A stretch of 64,000 bases of DNA from Septoria linicola (GCA_024114885.1 CP099422.1:992001-1056000), one strand, 5' to 3'; counted from the first letter of the stretch, positions 32,146 through 44,500 are shown. A program made the numbers and translations. The notes: a model not told the origin generated them from the letters alone.

Positions 32146-33927
32146 TCAGAGTTTCGCCTCACCTCCGACTTCTGTACCAATCGCATGATCCTGCCACCTG
32201 CCTCCCATCTCCCAAGCCTTAGCTGCTTTCAGAATACTCCCCTCATCCCATCTCTTCGCCACTAGCTGCATTCCCACAGGCAACTTCCCTCTGCCATCTT
32301 TCGTCAATCCCCACCCTACCGACATTGCTGGATGTCCAGTACAATTAAACGGACTCGTGTTCAGGGTACTGCCAATCACACGCTCAAACAGATCCATCAT
32401 ATTTTCTGCACTCCCATCAGCATTCTCATCTCTTCTCAATGTACTTGGTGGATGTGCAGGGCCCACAGTGGGGTTCACAGGAGTGATCAGCACGTCGAAC
32501 TCTTTCAATGCTTCATCGTATGCCGCTCGGAGTTGGTGAACGTGCATCATCGCTTTCCTTGCAAGAGCTGGACCGTACTTCCGCCGCATGTGTGCCGTAT
32601 TGAGCAGGACATTGATGACTGCTGGGTTGCGCTTGATCAGAATATCGAAGAAGCCTTGGTCTACAGGGAGTGGATCGAGGCCAGGCAGCGGATGTGCAAG
32701 CAAGTCGGGCGCGTGATTTGCTAAGTTGTGCGGCATTGCAGGGCGCGCGGCGACAGTCCAAATTGCAGCCCCGAGAGAGTGCATCGGTATCGAAACGTCT
32801 TTGACATCTGCACCTAGCGCAGCGAAACGTCTTGCGGCTTCACGTACCGTGCGTGTCACATCAGGATCAAGGCCAGGCATCTCGAATGACTCTCTGATCA
32901 TGCCAAATCGTAGGCCGTTGGCCGATTGATGACTATCCCACTCATTCGCAGCATGTTTTTCAGCAACCCATGCCTGCAAATCTGCAAAATAGTCTGGCAC
33001 TTGATGCCGCAGCGGAGATTCAGGTGTCATACGCATATCCATGCCATCATACCCAGCGACAACTCCCAACAACAAAGCTATGTCATCCACAGTCCGAGCC
33101 ATAGGTCCAGCATGATCGATCATTGGATTCAAGGACGCGATGCCTGTGTACGGCACCAGACCGTGCGTGGGCTTCAAACCATAGATGCCACTATAGCTAG
33201 CAGGGAGACGTATACTGCCACCCTGGTCTCCTCCGATGGCCATGTCGACACCTTCGCCAAGAGGATAGTCCCGTGTGTCTCGACCACTCTCCCTAGCTTG
33301 CTCCACATCTCGAATGCTGACCAGAGCACCACAGCCACTACTGCTACCACCAGTCGCGTAGCCCGGCAGCCAAGCGTTGTGTACTACTCCAGAATCGGAG
33401 GTAAAAGAGACAGCAAACATGCTGAAGTTCTCACAGGTCGCTGTGCCTTTCACGGTCGCGCCAGCAGCTAGACTTCTGGCTACGACGCTCGCATCGATCG
33501 TGCTGATGGGATGCCGACCCCCTTCGAAGTGCCTGGGAGAGCATCCAAGCCCGAGAGGAAGCCGTGCGATGGAAACGTTGTCCTTAAACGCTATTGTCCT
33601 GCCGGCCAAAGCGCCATTTCTTGCAGCATGATCCGCAGATTTCAGCGAGGTTTTGTGAGCCCAGCCATTCAACGGGTTGTCACCTTCATCCAGCCTGTGA
33701 AATGTTCTCTTTCCTCCTTCGACGGCGATGGGAGCCAGCCGTGGATCATGATACTCGGGCAAGTCGTGGATCGTCTTGCATGTTGCATCGAAACTATTGG
33801 CGAAGAGAAGGTAAGCTGCTTCTTGAGCGCTGCCTTTCTCGATGCCGAAGTTGTTGGTCTTGCATAATGCTGCCAGATCATCGGACGTGACAGTCGGCTC
33901 GCCCGTGGAGAGGGATACAATAGACAT
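32146..33927 (-). CDS. Amidase-signature family hydrolase
   Basis: A 593-aa intronless amidase signature (AS) enzyme. The Ser-cisSer-Lys triad region is visible: Lys115 in 'TIAFKDNVS', the GGSSSGCG stretch (193-200) with the bridging Ser, and nucleophile Ser238 in 'GGDQGGSIRLPA'. It hydrolyses a carboxamide to acid and ammonia. The substrate within this broad family (acetamide, formamide, carbamoyl derivatives) is not determinable here. An extra about 25-residue loop (about 203-228) separates the two Ser motifs. It lies head-to-head with the 5-oxoprolinase/hydantoinase gene, sharing a 596-bp promoter region. AS amidases and oxoprolinase/hydantoinase genes are often paired in lactam or hydantoin breakdown, so the two may act in sequence. 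Confidence 0.9.
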   Translation of the reverse strand: MSIVSLSTGEPTVTSDDLAALCKTNNFGIEKGSAQEAAYLLFANSFDATCKTIHDLPEYHDPRLAPIAVEGGKRTFHRLDEGDNPLNGWAHKTSLKSADHAARNGALAGRTIAFKDNVSIARLPLGLGCSPRHFEGGRHPISTIDASVVARSLAAGATVKGTATCENFSMFAVSFTSDSGVVHNAWLPGYATGGSSSGCGALVSIRDVEQARESGRDTRDYPLGEGVDMAIGGDQGGSIRLPASYSGIYGLKPTHGLVPYTGIASLNPMIDHAGPMARTVDDIALLLGVVAGYDGMDMRMTPESPLRHQVPDYFADLQAWVAEKHAANEWDSHQSANGLRFGMIRESFEMPGLDPDVTRTVREAARRFAALGADVKDVSIPMHSLGAAIWTVAARPAMPHNLANHAPDLLAHPLPGLDPLPVDQGFFDILIKRNPAVINVLLNTAHMRRKYGPALARKAMMHVHQLRAAYDEALKEFDVLITPVNPTVGPAHPPSTLRRDENADGSAENMMDLFERVIGSTLNTSPFNCTGHPAMSVGWGLTKDGRGKLPVGMQLVAKRWDEGSILKAAKAWEMGGRWQDHAIGTEVGGEAKL

Positions 33928-34523
33928 GCTGTATTCCTGCTGTGTTGTTTCTGTTAATCATGCTCGCCGTGAAATCTACCATGTCTATAGACATTACGTC
34001 CTGACACGTGCATCAGGTAAAGTCGGCGTCGCCATCAAATTGCCCTTCGCCGCCTGAACCTGCACTATCACGGCCGTCTGGCGCAAGATAGGCGGCCATC
34101 TGGTGGGAGTGTTGTCGCTATGCAAGAAGCTCAGGGATGTTTCGAGGGTCAAACATCCGCCCGACGCTCGGCCTGGTTCCTGCCTCTTATCAGTACCTCC
34201 TCCCTCCTCTCCCCTACAGCCATCCATCTCTATTCGACACTTGCCAATCTCAGTCGCTGCAGATATCGCTAAACATGCATCTAGGAGCTGCCCCAGACTC
34301 GCTTATACGCTATGTCTTCGCCTGTACGAGTCGTGCATGGCATGACATGGCCTATCATCAGAGCATTCTGCCACGTGGGCAGTGCAACGATAGATGGGGC
34401 CACATTGGCCGCGGCGCTTCCATAGGCGTACAGTCTGTAAGTCGCGATTAGTACTCCTAACTGGCTAAGTATGCAGTGACTTCGCTGCTCAGTTCCATCC
34501 GCAAGCACTCTTTCCCAGCCATA
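33928..34523. promoter_or_regulatory. Shared divergent promoter region of amidase and oxoprolinase genes
   Basis: 596 bp between the two start codons with no supported gene. Small frames at 34103-34451 are not convincing. The head-to-head layout suggests co-regulation. No specific motif was assigned. Confidence 0.45.
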
Positions 34524-37500
34524 ATGTCTTCCTCTCCAGATACATATCGTTTAGGCGTTGATGTGGGAGGCACTTTCACAGATGCATGCGCGTTCTCCCC
34601 TCATGGCAAGATCTATCGCGCAAAAGTTCCATCCACGCCTCACGACCAGTCCGTGGGTGTTAAAAATTCCATTGACAAGGTTAGAACTGTCATCCAAGCA
34701 GAAGAGCAGTTTACAGGAAAGTTTGGAGCTCTCCATCACGGCAGTACCGTCGCTACCAATGCGCTGCTGGAAGGGAAAGGCGTTCCGGCTGCACTTATTG
34801 TCACACAGGGCCACAAGGATGTGCTAGTGGCAAGACGGTCACAGATTCCAGGCGGACTGGCTGCGTGGATCAATTGGGAACCTCCTGCGCCTCTCATACC
34901 ATTGGAGCGGACTTTGCAGGTGTCCGAAAGGACGGCTGTTGACGGCAGCGAAATCAGGCCTGTGGACAGAGATGTAAGTCATGGATGGCGGTGACCCTCT
35001 GCAAGAAGAGCTGTCGACCACGACAAAGCCACGGCATTGCCAGAGATGGAAGCTGACTACAAGTCACTCTGTTGCAGGCACTCCGGAAAGAGCTCCTCAC
35101 TGTGAAAGGCAAGGTACAGGCAGTCACAGTTAGCCTGCTGAACTCCTGGATTGATGGCACACACGAAAGAGAAGTGGCAGAAGTAGTCAAAGAAGTTCTT
35201 GGTGACGAGGTTGAAGTCTCATTGTCCCACGAAGTGCTTCCTGAGCTGGGCGAATATGAACGAACAGTCACAGCAGCAGCTAATTCAGTGGTCAAGCCTG
35301 AAGTCAAGAGATACATGAAAGGTCTCTCTGAGAAGTTGACAGAGGACACGCCCACAGTACGCATTCTCAAGTCAGATGGAGGACTAACAAATCTCGAGCT
35401 AGCGGGTGCTCTACCTGTCAACATCTTGATGAGTGGCCCAGCTGGAGGCGTTCGAGGCATAACAAGCATCATTGCTAATGCGACGCCGCACAAGAACCTG
35501 ATTACATTGGACATGGGAGGCACCTCTACCGATGTAGCACTCATCGCTAATGCTCAACCTTCACTCAGAAGAGAGACGATGGTGGGCGATCTTGCAGTCA
35601 GATCACCCTCCGTCGACGTCCGCACCATCGGGGCTGGCGGCGGTAGTCTGGCGTTTTACTCGAAGCTGACGAATACCCTGCGTGTCGGGCCTGAGTCGAG
35701 TGGCGCGGTCCCCGGCCCTGCAGCATATGGAAGAGGCGGACTTCAAGCTACAGTCACAGATGCAAACCTGGTTCTGGGGTATTTACCCGAGACTTTGCTT
35801 GGTGGCGATTTCAAGCTTGATGTTGCAGCTGCCCGTGCTGCAGTCTGCAGACTGGCGGAAGAGATGGGCAAGACCATGTTTGAGACTGCCGAAGCCATCG
35901 TCGATCTTGCCAATGAGGCTATCTATGGCGCTTTACGTCTCGTCTCTGTTGAGCGAGGATATAACCCTGCTGATTTCGCGCTCGTGGCAATTGGCGGTGC
36001 AGGTCCGATGTGAGAGTGCCTTTCCCTCGTCTGCGGCATACCATACGTTGAAGGACGAGACAACTGGACCACTGAAGCTGACGACTTACGCAGGTGTGCT
36101 AACGCAGTCGGGAAACTTCTTGGTGCCTGGCCAGTCATCATTCCAGCTGCACCCGGGATCTTGTGCGCCCAAGGCGATGCCACTACGAAGATGAGCCATG
36201 AGCTGTCAACGTCGTTCATACACGTGTTGACCACGAGTACGATGGATGAGATTCGTGCAGAGTTCGGAATGCTTCGAACGAAGTGTGAAACGACGATGAA
36301 GGATGCTCTTGATGAAAAGGAGCCTCTTCTGAAGGTCACGTATGCTGCCGCCCTTCGCTACAAAGGACAAGCACTCGAGCTCGGTATCACCTTGTCAGAG
36401 GAGGAACTAGCACAGCCGATGGAGATCTTCGAGCAGACCGCCAAGGATAAATTTGATGCCATACACCAGCAGCAGTTCTCGTACACACTCGAGAACTTCG
36501 CCCTGGAGCTCACCCGTCTCACGGTGACTGTGGTAGATGCCTCTCCAGAGATCGAAATCCCTCATGTCGCTAAGGCTGATACCGAAACACCACCCAGCTC
36601 TGCGATACTGGAGAAAAAGGCGATCGTGGTGCAAGGGAAGGAGCACCTCGCCACTTTCTGGGATCGTGCGGCCATTACCAAACAGGGCCACAAAGTTCAA
36701 GGTCCAGCTGTAGTGGTGGAGATGGACAGCAACACTCTTGTTGCTCCAGGCTTTGAAGCCGTTGTCGATGCTGTCGGAAATCTGTGCATCTCGCCCATGC
36801 CAGGCAACGAGCTGCCAACATTCAAGTCTAACTTCGAGAACACAGTCTCCAACAGAACTGCGGAGGAGCGGATAAGAGAAGCCAGAAAGACCGTCCAGGA
36901 CATCCCTGTCATTCCGACCTTGATTTCATCGTCGCTAGCGTCAATCCGCGCTGAGATGGATACACTGATGCTACGATGCTCCATGTCTCCTGCCATTCGA
37001 GAGCAACAGGATGAATTCAATGTCATTACCAACGCACAAGGCAAGATGCTTGTAGGCCAGTTCGGCAGCTTCATCGGCCAGTTTCTCGAGATCTGGGCAC
37101 ACAAGATGTCGAAGAAAGAGGTGGATGACATTGAAGAAGGCGATGTCTTCATCACGAATGATGTCTACGAAGTCGAAGGTGCCGTATCACATCTGAACGA
37201 CGTGATTGTTCTGTTGCCCATCTACTACGAACACAAGCTTGTTGGCTGGGCTGCCAATTTTGGGCACATGACAGATGTGCAAGGCCAGGTGCCCGGATCT
37301 ATGAGCATCAACGCTCAGACGATCTTCGACGACGGCCTTCAGATCCCGACTATGAAGCTATTCGAGCGTGGCAAGATGAATAAGTCCATTGTAGAGCTCA
37401 TGTGCCGAAACAGTCGACAGCCAGAGTGGCTGCGCTCTGATCTGCTCGCGCTGATATCTGCTTGCAGGACAGCAGCTACAAGAGTCTGCGAGCTTTGTAC

Positions 37501-38884
37501 ACGTTTCGGACCAGAAGTGTACGCTGCTGCGACTGACGTGCTTCTTTCGCGGACCAGGACTGCCGTGGCGCAGATCATCGAGGAGCATATGACTGATGAG
37601 CAGTCAACTTTTGTGGACTTCGTCGATGATGATGGTCATGGTAAAGGACCTTTTGCACTCAAGTGCACACTCAGTAAGCCAGACAAGGACAGGCTGAAGT
37701 TCGACTGGCACGGGACGAGCCCGCAGGCAAGCAGTAGTATTAACTACTACTTGAGCGAAACGGTAAGTCGTCTTGTACAGATTTTTGGCAACGTTGAGCT
37801 AACATGTGCCTAGATGTTCAAGATGTTCGTCGGGTACTATCTTCTCGCCGTGTACGCACCTTACACGATCCCCAATGATGGCTTCCACGACTTGGTTGAT
37901 GTCGATATACCTCTCGGTTCCTTGCTGAAGCCCGTACGACCAGCTGCCCTGTCCTGTCGAACGCACTTCCTCGGCAGGACCATGGATATCATGCAGGCGC
38001 TTTTTGGGCAGAAGAATGCAGCTTTCATGACGGCGGCTGGATTTAGCGACTCACCTCACTTCTTCTACTCTGGTTTCAAGCCGAACGGCGAATGGTACCA
38101 GCTCTATCAGATTGCTTTCGGAGGTGTCCCCGCGCGACCGAAGGGCGATGGACCGGACTGTCACTGCTTGTTCCCTGCGATCAAGAGCGTGCCCACGGAA
38201 TCGATCGAGCTAAATTTCCCAGTGCGCCTAGAAGTCAACGAAGCAGTCGCTGACAGTGGCGGCGCTGGCTTCCATCGTGGCGGCAATGCTCAGCTTACCA
38301 AGTACCACTTCCTGTCAGCAGGAGAGTTCAGCTTGCATGATGACCGGTGGTTTACATCACCTTGGGGGGTACGCGGAGGCAAGCCCGGCAGCCGCAGCAA
38401 GAAAGCCATTCATCGTGTGAATGGCAGCACGGAGCTCTTGCCGTCGAAGTGCGACCATGTCAAGGTCAGACCAGGGGATGTTCTAGAATGGCAGACGTGG
38501 GGCGGCGGCGGTCTAGGCGATCCTCTGACACGTCCTGCTGAGACTGTTGCTCTTGAAGTCCGCCGGAAGCTGGTCACCGTCCAGGGTGCCAAACACAACT
38601 ACGGCGTGATCATCAACCCGAAGAGTCTGATACTCGACGTCGGCCAGACTGAGGCTCTTCGTGCAGACGTCGAAAGAGCAGAGGCTGGCAAGGAGGCTCC
38701 GCTGCATGATCGAGGCGGGACATTGGCTGAGATCGCATCAAGGTGCAAAGCGGAGACTGGATTCGAGGCTCCAGTTCCACAGTGGGAGGAGGAGGAGGTG
38801 TATGGCCCTCATGTCGCGTTGCCATATGTGCAGCAGTGGTACAAGAGGGGCAGAGAAGTCGGTTATCAAATGTGGGGTGTCTGA
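34524..38884 (+). CDS. 5-oxoprolinase / hydantoinase A+B fusion, four exons
   Basis: Exons 34524..34973, 35078..36009, 36094..37762 and 37814..38884 join in phase to 1373 aa, close to ATP-dependent 5-oxoprolinases (about 1280). The N-terminal HyuA half has 'GVDVGGTFTDA', 'HHGSTVATNALLEGKG', 'MSGPAGGVRG' and 'TLDMGGTSTDVALI' (actin-like ATPase motifs). The HyuB half has 'MSPAIREQQDEFNVI' and 'ITNDVYEVEGAVSHLNDV'. It hydrolyses 5-oxoproline to glutamate, or a related cyclic amide, using ATP, in the cytosol. At the exon 2/3 junction the reading is GGAGPM-C-A where relatives usually have His (GGAGPLHA). Exon 4 begins at an internal ATG that would also be a start if exon 3 were skipped. The divergent amidase neighbour supports an amide/lactam catabolic role. 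Confidence 0.9.
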
Positions 38885-40116
38885 TTGATCTTCAGCAGAG
38901 ACTGAGATCTTCGGTTGTTCTAGCGCCATATAGCACGTTTCGTATGCTGTCTCCGAGGATCTCAGGTATTAAGCATGTCGAGATCGAGAAGCGTCTATAG
39001 GCACGATAAGCTGTCGGGAAAGGCGGTACGTCAGCTGATAATCAGGTGGTCGCACATTTGTCGGAATACCGAATGCAATTCTGCGGCACCAATGACGGTA
39101 TCCTTGCAGTTCCATCGTCTGCTAGCAGAAGATCTAACGATGCGAGTGTCGGAGTCAATGGCCCGAGGATTCCGTAGTCGATCCGAAAATTCCTTCGAGG
39201 TGCGGTCGCCGTAGCGGCCGTATCTGGTTAGGCTCGCGCTGGAAGTGAGTGAACAGATCCTGCACACCCAATTTGGACATCCGCGAGTCTGCCTAGAGGG
39301 CTGAGCAAACCTCGGATCCTGTGTCGTGCCATCCTTCGGAGCGTCGTCCTGCAGGACAACTTCTTGTCGGTTACACGACAGCTCTCAGTTTGCGCAAACG
39401 TGACTGCAAGCTGACGAGGTCTTCTCATCACCAAGCAGAGACGTGGGTGACAAACAGCGTGCGGTTGTCACGGACTTTTAGACTTGCCTTGATTCCCGCA
39501 GATATTGGCGAATGACATGCTGAAGAACCCTTGATCCTCGGAGCCTTGTAGCCCGCAGAGCAGGGTTTGTCATCGCCTAGCCAGCTTGCTCTCCCTCGCG
39601 ACCCGACCAAGCACCACTACTGCCCAGCCTGCTGCATGGCTCGAAATGCAAAGCGGTTCTTGCGGCCTGAACGGACACAAGCAGCCACGTTGTGTCGCTC
39701 CGCACGCGCCGGGACGTCCGTGGCATGGGCAAGTCGACAAGTAGTGCCGACTAGGATTGCGAAACTATGACTCCGAGCTTGCATCAAAGCGTCGTGGATA
39801 TGCAGCCTCGTTAGGCACCCTCATAAACACTAAAATAGCAGGAAATCATATTTGTGTACCGCTGCCCATCTGCCCCGTCTTCTTCTGAACATCGTGAGTT
39901 TGCAACTTCCTGCTGGTCTCAAGGATAACACTCCAGCGGAGCATCTCTCTCGGTCTCCGAAGCTATCTCCTCACATCTCATCCAGTCAGTTCAGCACTAC
40001 GGTCTTCAGCCAGCAAGCATTCTCAACACACAACCTGCTGCAGTCCCAGGCACGATCGCTCCAAATAAGGCAGCCCTTATCCATACATTTTCGCTCTGCG
40101 AAACAGAATCTTCGAG
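38885..40116. other. 1.2-kb intergenic, nothing recognised
   Basis: Only short overlapping frames. The last 270 bp are probably the leader of the S-rich gene at 40117. Confidence 0.35.
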
Positions 40117-40681
40117 ATGTCTTCAACTACCGCAACATCAACCACATCCGACCACGGCTGGGAAGGCGCTTTTCTTGATAAATTCATCAGAGCCTCCAAC
40201 ACATCCTCCCGCAGCAGCTCTCCACGCTCGAGTCTAGACAGCAGAAGCAATGGCTCCTCCTCAGCACGGTCCAGTCCTTCGCCAACCAGCGCGCCCGCAA
40301 CAGCAGCCAAATCATCCAAAACGGGACGCTGAAACACAAACTCCAGACGAATTGGAAGACTGCGATTACTTCTACTCTGTAGACGACGATGACGATGAAT
40401 TAGCATCAGCATCATCTTCTTCAATCAACAACAGCCAAAAGGACTCTTCTGGATCAACATCCTCTCGCGGCGAACGAGGCGAGAAACTATACATATCCTC
40501 CTACCAGCGCTCTCGATCCTGGGCATCAGATTTATCCACCACAACGCTGGACGATCATGAAGCAACCGCAGTTATGATGGGTAGAAGATCCTCATCTGCA
40601 AGTGTGACGTCGGCGAAACTTCTCAAATTGATGAAGCCGTTCACGAGGAATTTACTGCATGACCGCGCGGCGAGCGTGTAG
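40117..40681 (+). CDS. Serine-rich acidic hypothetical protein, frame switch
   Basis: A first frame opens at ATG 40117 ('HGWEGAFLDKFIRASNTSS') and runs S/P-rich to a stop at 40330-40332. A second frame, open with ATG 40250 and ending at 40679-40681, reads 'KRDAETQTPDELEDCDYFY', then an acidic D-run, poly-Ser and a basic C-terminus 'LLKLMKPFTRNLLHD'. Both look coding. One phase-matching intron (40232..40289, GTCTAG..AACCAG, 58 bp) would join them into 168 aa, but the donor is poor. Alternatives are an indel or two overlapping genes. Function is not recognised. The 'W-E-x-x-FLDKF' start and the phosphorylatable Ser tracts suggest a regulatory protein, which is inference. Confidence 0.45.
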
Positions 40682-41580
40682 CGCCTTGGCCAACAACGTA
40701 TGCATTCACTTTCGCGAAGCTGCAGAGAAGCAGCAAGCCACGCGAAGTATGCATAAATGCATACAGGCATGCCGCCTTGATCCGAAGCGATACGACTACG
40801 TCAATGGCGTTGTATCCTCTCGGTAAATCTTCCTGCTTGCGAATACGACTCGCTATTTTGAGTACTGTCTTGAATAGGACAGTACAGCGCCGGACGGGCC
40901 TCCGCAGGAATGTTGAGATGGAGGTGGAGAGCGAAGGAGAAGTGGCGGTTTTGGGCATTCGGCAGCCAAAGCTAGAGAGCTAGGCCGTTTAGGCGGGCAT
41001 CTGGTGGCTTTTTGCAGGTATTGCTGTGATGAGCTCGGCATGCACATGGCTGCCACTAAAGTCCATGGTATTCCGGCATTAGCAAGGAATGGCTTCTGCA
41101 CAATGACTAAACAGGACACTAGCCACGTCAATGTTACCTTGGCTTCATGTTTCTCTGTAGTCCTTCACATGGAAAGAAGTTGACATGAACTATGACCATC
41201 ACCTTACCATGCATCAAACGCACTAAAAGACGTTGAACAGCCGAAATTTGTCTCTGAAACGTAGGATATTGTTTCTAATAGTTCTTGCTCGTGAGCAAAG
41301 TAAGCCTTCCTCGACCCCTCCATTGGTGATGCGACAAAAGAGACTCTCACCAAGTCAATTTCTTCCAAATCGCCCGACGCCGCATGTTCCGGTCGTATAC
41401 TGTTGCGCTCATCCTGGGAGGCCTCCATTGTGGTGACACTACCTTGCTTGTCAGCCATCGCAAGCTTGCAAGATGCGACCGTTGGGCATGCAGCTCTGTT
41501 CTTCTCGTTCCCTCTAATCCTACTCTTGCATGGTGTACATCGCCATCGTTCCGTAAACTCGCTCGATATGGTCACTGCCA
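40682..41580. other. Intergenic 3' region
   Basis: Convergent spacer between the S-rich gene and PKA regulatory subunit. No supported gene. Confidence 0.4.
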
Positions 41581-42957
41581 TCATCTCAGAGGATCCACAC
41601 CTTCCGAGTTGCGAGGGTCATCACGGCGCATAATGGCTTCCACTGGACCAAGAAGTCTCTGGAAGCCGTCCTTGTCCAGTGCAGCCACTTTCACCTCCGT
41701 CGTAGTCACCACACTCGCGGCACGTGGCTTATCGTCCAGAAGTGCTAGCTCTCCAAAGTAGTCTCCGGGCTTGTAGGCCTTCAATGGCTGCCCCTCGCGA
41801 CCGCGCTTCACGGCGATAGCCTGGCCGGACTCCAAGATGTAGAACTTGTCACCAACATCGCCCTCTTGAATGATTGTGCTGCCGGTGGGGTGCTTCACTG
41901 TGTCGAGAGCATCGGCAATCTTGCTTCGCTCGTATGGTGTAAGTGAGGACAGGAGCGGCACGCCTTCCAAGAACGACTCGTACATGCGTCGGCGTTGGAA
42001 AGCAGAGTCCATAAGGATCTTGCGGAACGTAAGGCGGTCAAGCTGCCAGAGGACACTTGGCTCAGTGCTCACTACTGTGGCAGCACGAGGTGCATTGTAC
42101 ATCAAAGCCAACTCTCCGAAAGAAGTACCTGGTCCACTGCTGGCAACCTTGTCACCCAAGCCTGCCTGACCTTGCTCTGCTTTACCAGAGCTCGAGATAT
42201 AGATGTCGAACTTTCCAGACTCCACAACGTAGAAGTAGTCGCCAGACTCACCCTGTGTGATGACTCGGACGTCCTTTGCTGGAACGCGCTTCTCTTGGAG
42301 GGCGCTCAGCACTTGCGACGCCTGGTCTTCATCGAGGTTCTTGAAAAGGAAGTTGTGGGAGACAGCCTCGCGGAGGCGCGCAACCTGTTCCTGAGTCTTC
42401 GGGTAGCTTGGGGCCTTCCAGTTGCTGTCATCTGCAGCCCCTGGTGCGAGAGACTCTGCCGACACCGACGTTCGGCGGTTCATGTTGTAGTTGTTGGGAA
42501 ATGTTGATTGAGCCATGCTGTCGTTGGACTCTGATGGAGCCTGATTGTTGCCACGAGCAGAAGCGCCAAACCCGCCAAAGTTGCCGAATGTGCCTCCTGC
42601 AGATGGAGCGGTGCTGGGGTCGCTAGGAGAGACTTCGCGGATGTTTTGTGGGAACGAAGAGGCGGTGGGCGACGCGAAGTCGTGCTCCTCTTCCTCGGCG
42701 AGAGAATGCATGCCGCCGCCTGTGCCTGCCAATGGATTGGGGGCAGTCGACGTGAACGGATTTGAGCCAGGGAAGTTGCTCTCCGCCATTCCCGGCTGGC
42801 TGGAATGTCGGTGCGACAGCAAGAACTCGGCGCGCTGCGACTCGAGACGACGCTGGAAGAAGTTGGCGCAGAATTGCAGAATGTCCTTGGGCTGAGTCTT
42901 GAGGACTTCGCGGTTCAGCGCGCTGATTTCGTTGGAGTAGTCGCTAGGGAGCGACAT
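41581..42957 (-). CDS. pkaR: cAMP-dependent protein kinase regulatory subunit
   Basis: A 458-aa single-exon protein with the complete PKA-R layout. There is an RII-type dimerisation/docking region at about 5-45 (LKTQPKDILQFCANFFQRRL). The pseudosubstrate/inhibitor site is RRTSVSAE at 161-168, with a phosphorylatable Ser at the inhibitory position, as in type II. Two cyclic-nucleotide-binding domains follow with phosphate-binding cassettes 'GELALMYNAPRAATV' and 'GELALLDDKPRAASVV', each carrying the conserved Glu and Arg. It keeps the catalytic subunit inactive until cAMP binds and is central to growth, development and carbon sensing. The length and linker are typical of filamentous ascomycetes (yeast homologue BCY1). 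Confidence 0.95.
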   Translation of the reverse strand: MSLPSDYSNEISALNREVLKTQPKDILQFCANFFQRRLESQRAEFLLSHRHSSQPGMAESNFPGSNPFTSTAPNPLAGTGGGMHSLAEEEEHDFASPTASSFPQNIREVSPSDPSTAPSAGGTFGNFGGFGASARGNNQAPSESNDSMAQSTFPNNYNMNRRTSVSAESLAPGAADDSNWKAPSYPKTQEQVARLREAVSHNFLFKNLDEDQASQVLSALQEKRVPAKDVRVITQGESGDYFYVVESGKFDIYISSSGKAEQGQAGLGDKVASSGPGTSFGELALMYNAPRAATVVSTEPSVLWQLDRLTFRKILMDSAFQRRRMYESFLEGVPLLSSLTPYERSKIADALDTVKHPTGSTIIQEGDVGDKFYILESGQAIAVKRGREGQPLKAYKPGDYFGELALLDDKPRAASVVTTTEVKVAALDKDGFQRLLGPVEAIMRRDDPRNSEGVDPLR

Positions 42958-44500
42958 GTCCTTCCCGGCTCAACTGAGGGGAGGGGAGGTCGAGCTAACA
43001 CGAGGCGCTGCTGGGTCGGGCGGGCAGACTGGAGCTTGCTGCGTTGCGCTGCTGGGCTGTTCGCTGCTGCTGTGACGACACAGGCGAGAAAGTGGGCTGC
43101 ACTGCGATGCTCGTTCGCTGCAGGGCAGAATGTCAAACGCGCCCACTAACGTTATTTGTGACGTACAGGGGAGCTGGGATGATGCTGATGATCGCCAGGC
43201 GGGTGCAACAGATACGCGCTCGGGGTGTGCTGCTGGGAAGTTGTTCCTCAGCAGGTGTGTGTGGTACAGGAAGACGACGATTGGAGTAGGTAGTCACAGC
43301 AGGATGGATGTGTCGGAGAGTCTCTGCACAGAAAATGGACCAGCAATGGGCAATGTTCGAGAAGGCGGTCACGCTGTCGATCGAAGGAGCTTAAAAGAGC
43401 TGGGAGCTATGCTTCTTTGTCTGATCTCATGCCCCGCGCTACCGCTGAACAACAACAACTGTGAACCAAATGCGCCGTGAATGGTCGGTGGCAGGATCAG
43501 CCGTGATTCAGCATTGTCAGCATTCTCGCAGATCCAACAACATTCGCTGAGTGTACTGAGGCACGTGGGAAATGTCCTTACGCTCAGTCGCAGCACGGCA
43601 CAATATACCTGGACTGCCGAATGGTGTATGTATACTGACTGGCATGCACTGTTCGCATAAACGCTTTCTCATCACGTAGCAATTGTGTAGCTTGTGTCAG
43701 TGTCTATGTTCGCCGTCATAACGATGCTATGTGCCGCACATGCCCAGCACTCAAAAACTGATGGCATTCATCTCCCTTGCATGGCTCGGGACAGTTTTCT
43801 GACCCAAGTCTAGCGCTCGTCCCTATCTTCTACCTCCTTTCACGTCTCACGATGTATCATTCTCTTGCAATATGGATCCAGCACATCCCGTGAGCCTGCC
43901 AGCACCTCCCCGAATCCAGCAATGACATTAAATTGCCTCTGGAGCAGCGTGCTGCTCATTCGACATGTGGGAATGGCCAACCACATATATCATCAGCAGG
44001 CTTGCTGCCCCTGGCATTGACCACGATGTCCATTGACGGGCTCACTTTGCCCATGTGACCAGCAGACGGAGCACAACCAATGCTCGTATCCTTCGAAAAA
44101 TGGTCGGTAGAGCTCCACTTTGCTCTTCAGTAGCTCGAAACCCAGCCACCACATTTATGCAGGGACGAAGAACTCAACGATCTCGACCTGCGGTGGAACC
44201 AGCCTCTTTTCGCGGACAACTTCACACAACGCTGCACTGGGGTTGAATAACACCAACATCCTCTCGACCTTCCACGAGAAGAGAAGAGACAATCGTGACG
44301 ACAACAATCGCGCGCGCGCTAACTTCGTCTCCCTCGGCACGCAATTGGAGACCCGCCGGCAGGACGAGTCGCCGACATCTGCGCGACCACCTTGACCTTG
44401 TCACCGTCCTCACCACTCCACCTCGACTGTCGTCATTCGAAGCGCTGCTTGTTCTTGTACACCCACCCCGACCCTGCGCCTTTGTGTTTCATCAGCAAGT
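42958..44500. other. 1.5-kb divergent intergenic region
   Basis: Between the starts of pkaR (minus) and the CBM48 gene (plus). Small frames only. The last about 250 bp are CT-rich and presumably the CBM48 leader. Nothing else was recognised. Confidence 0.4.
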
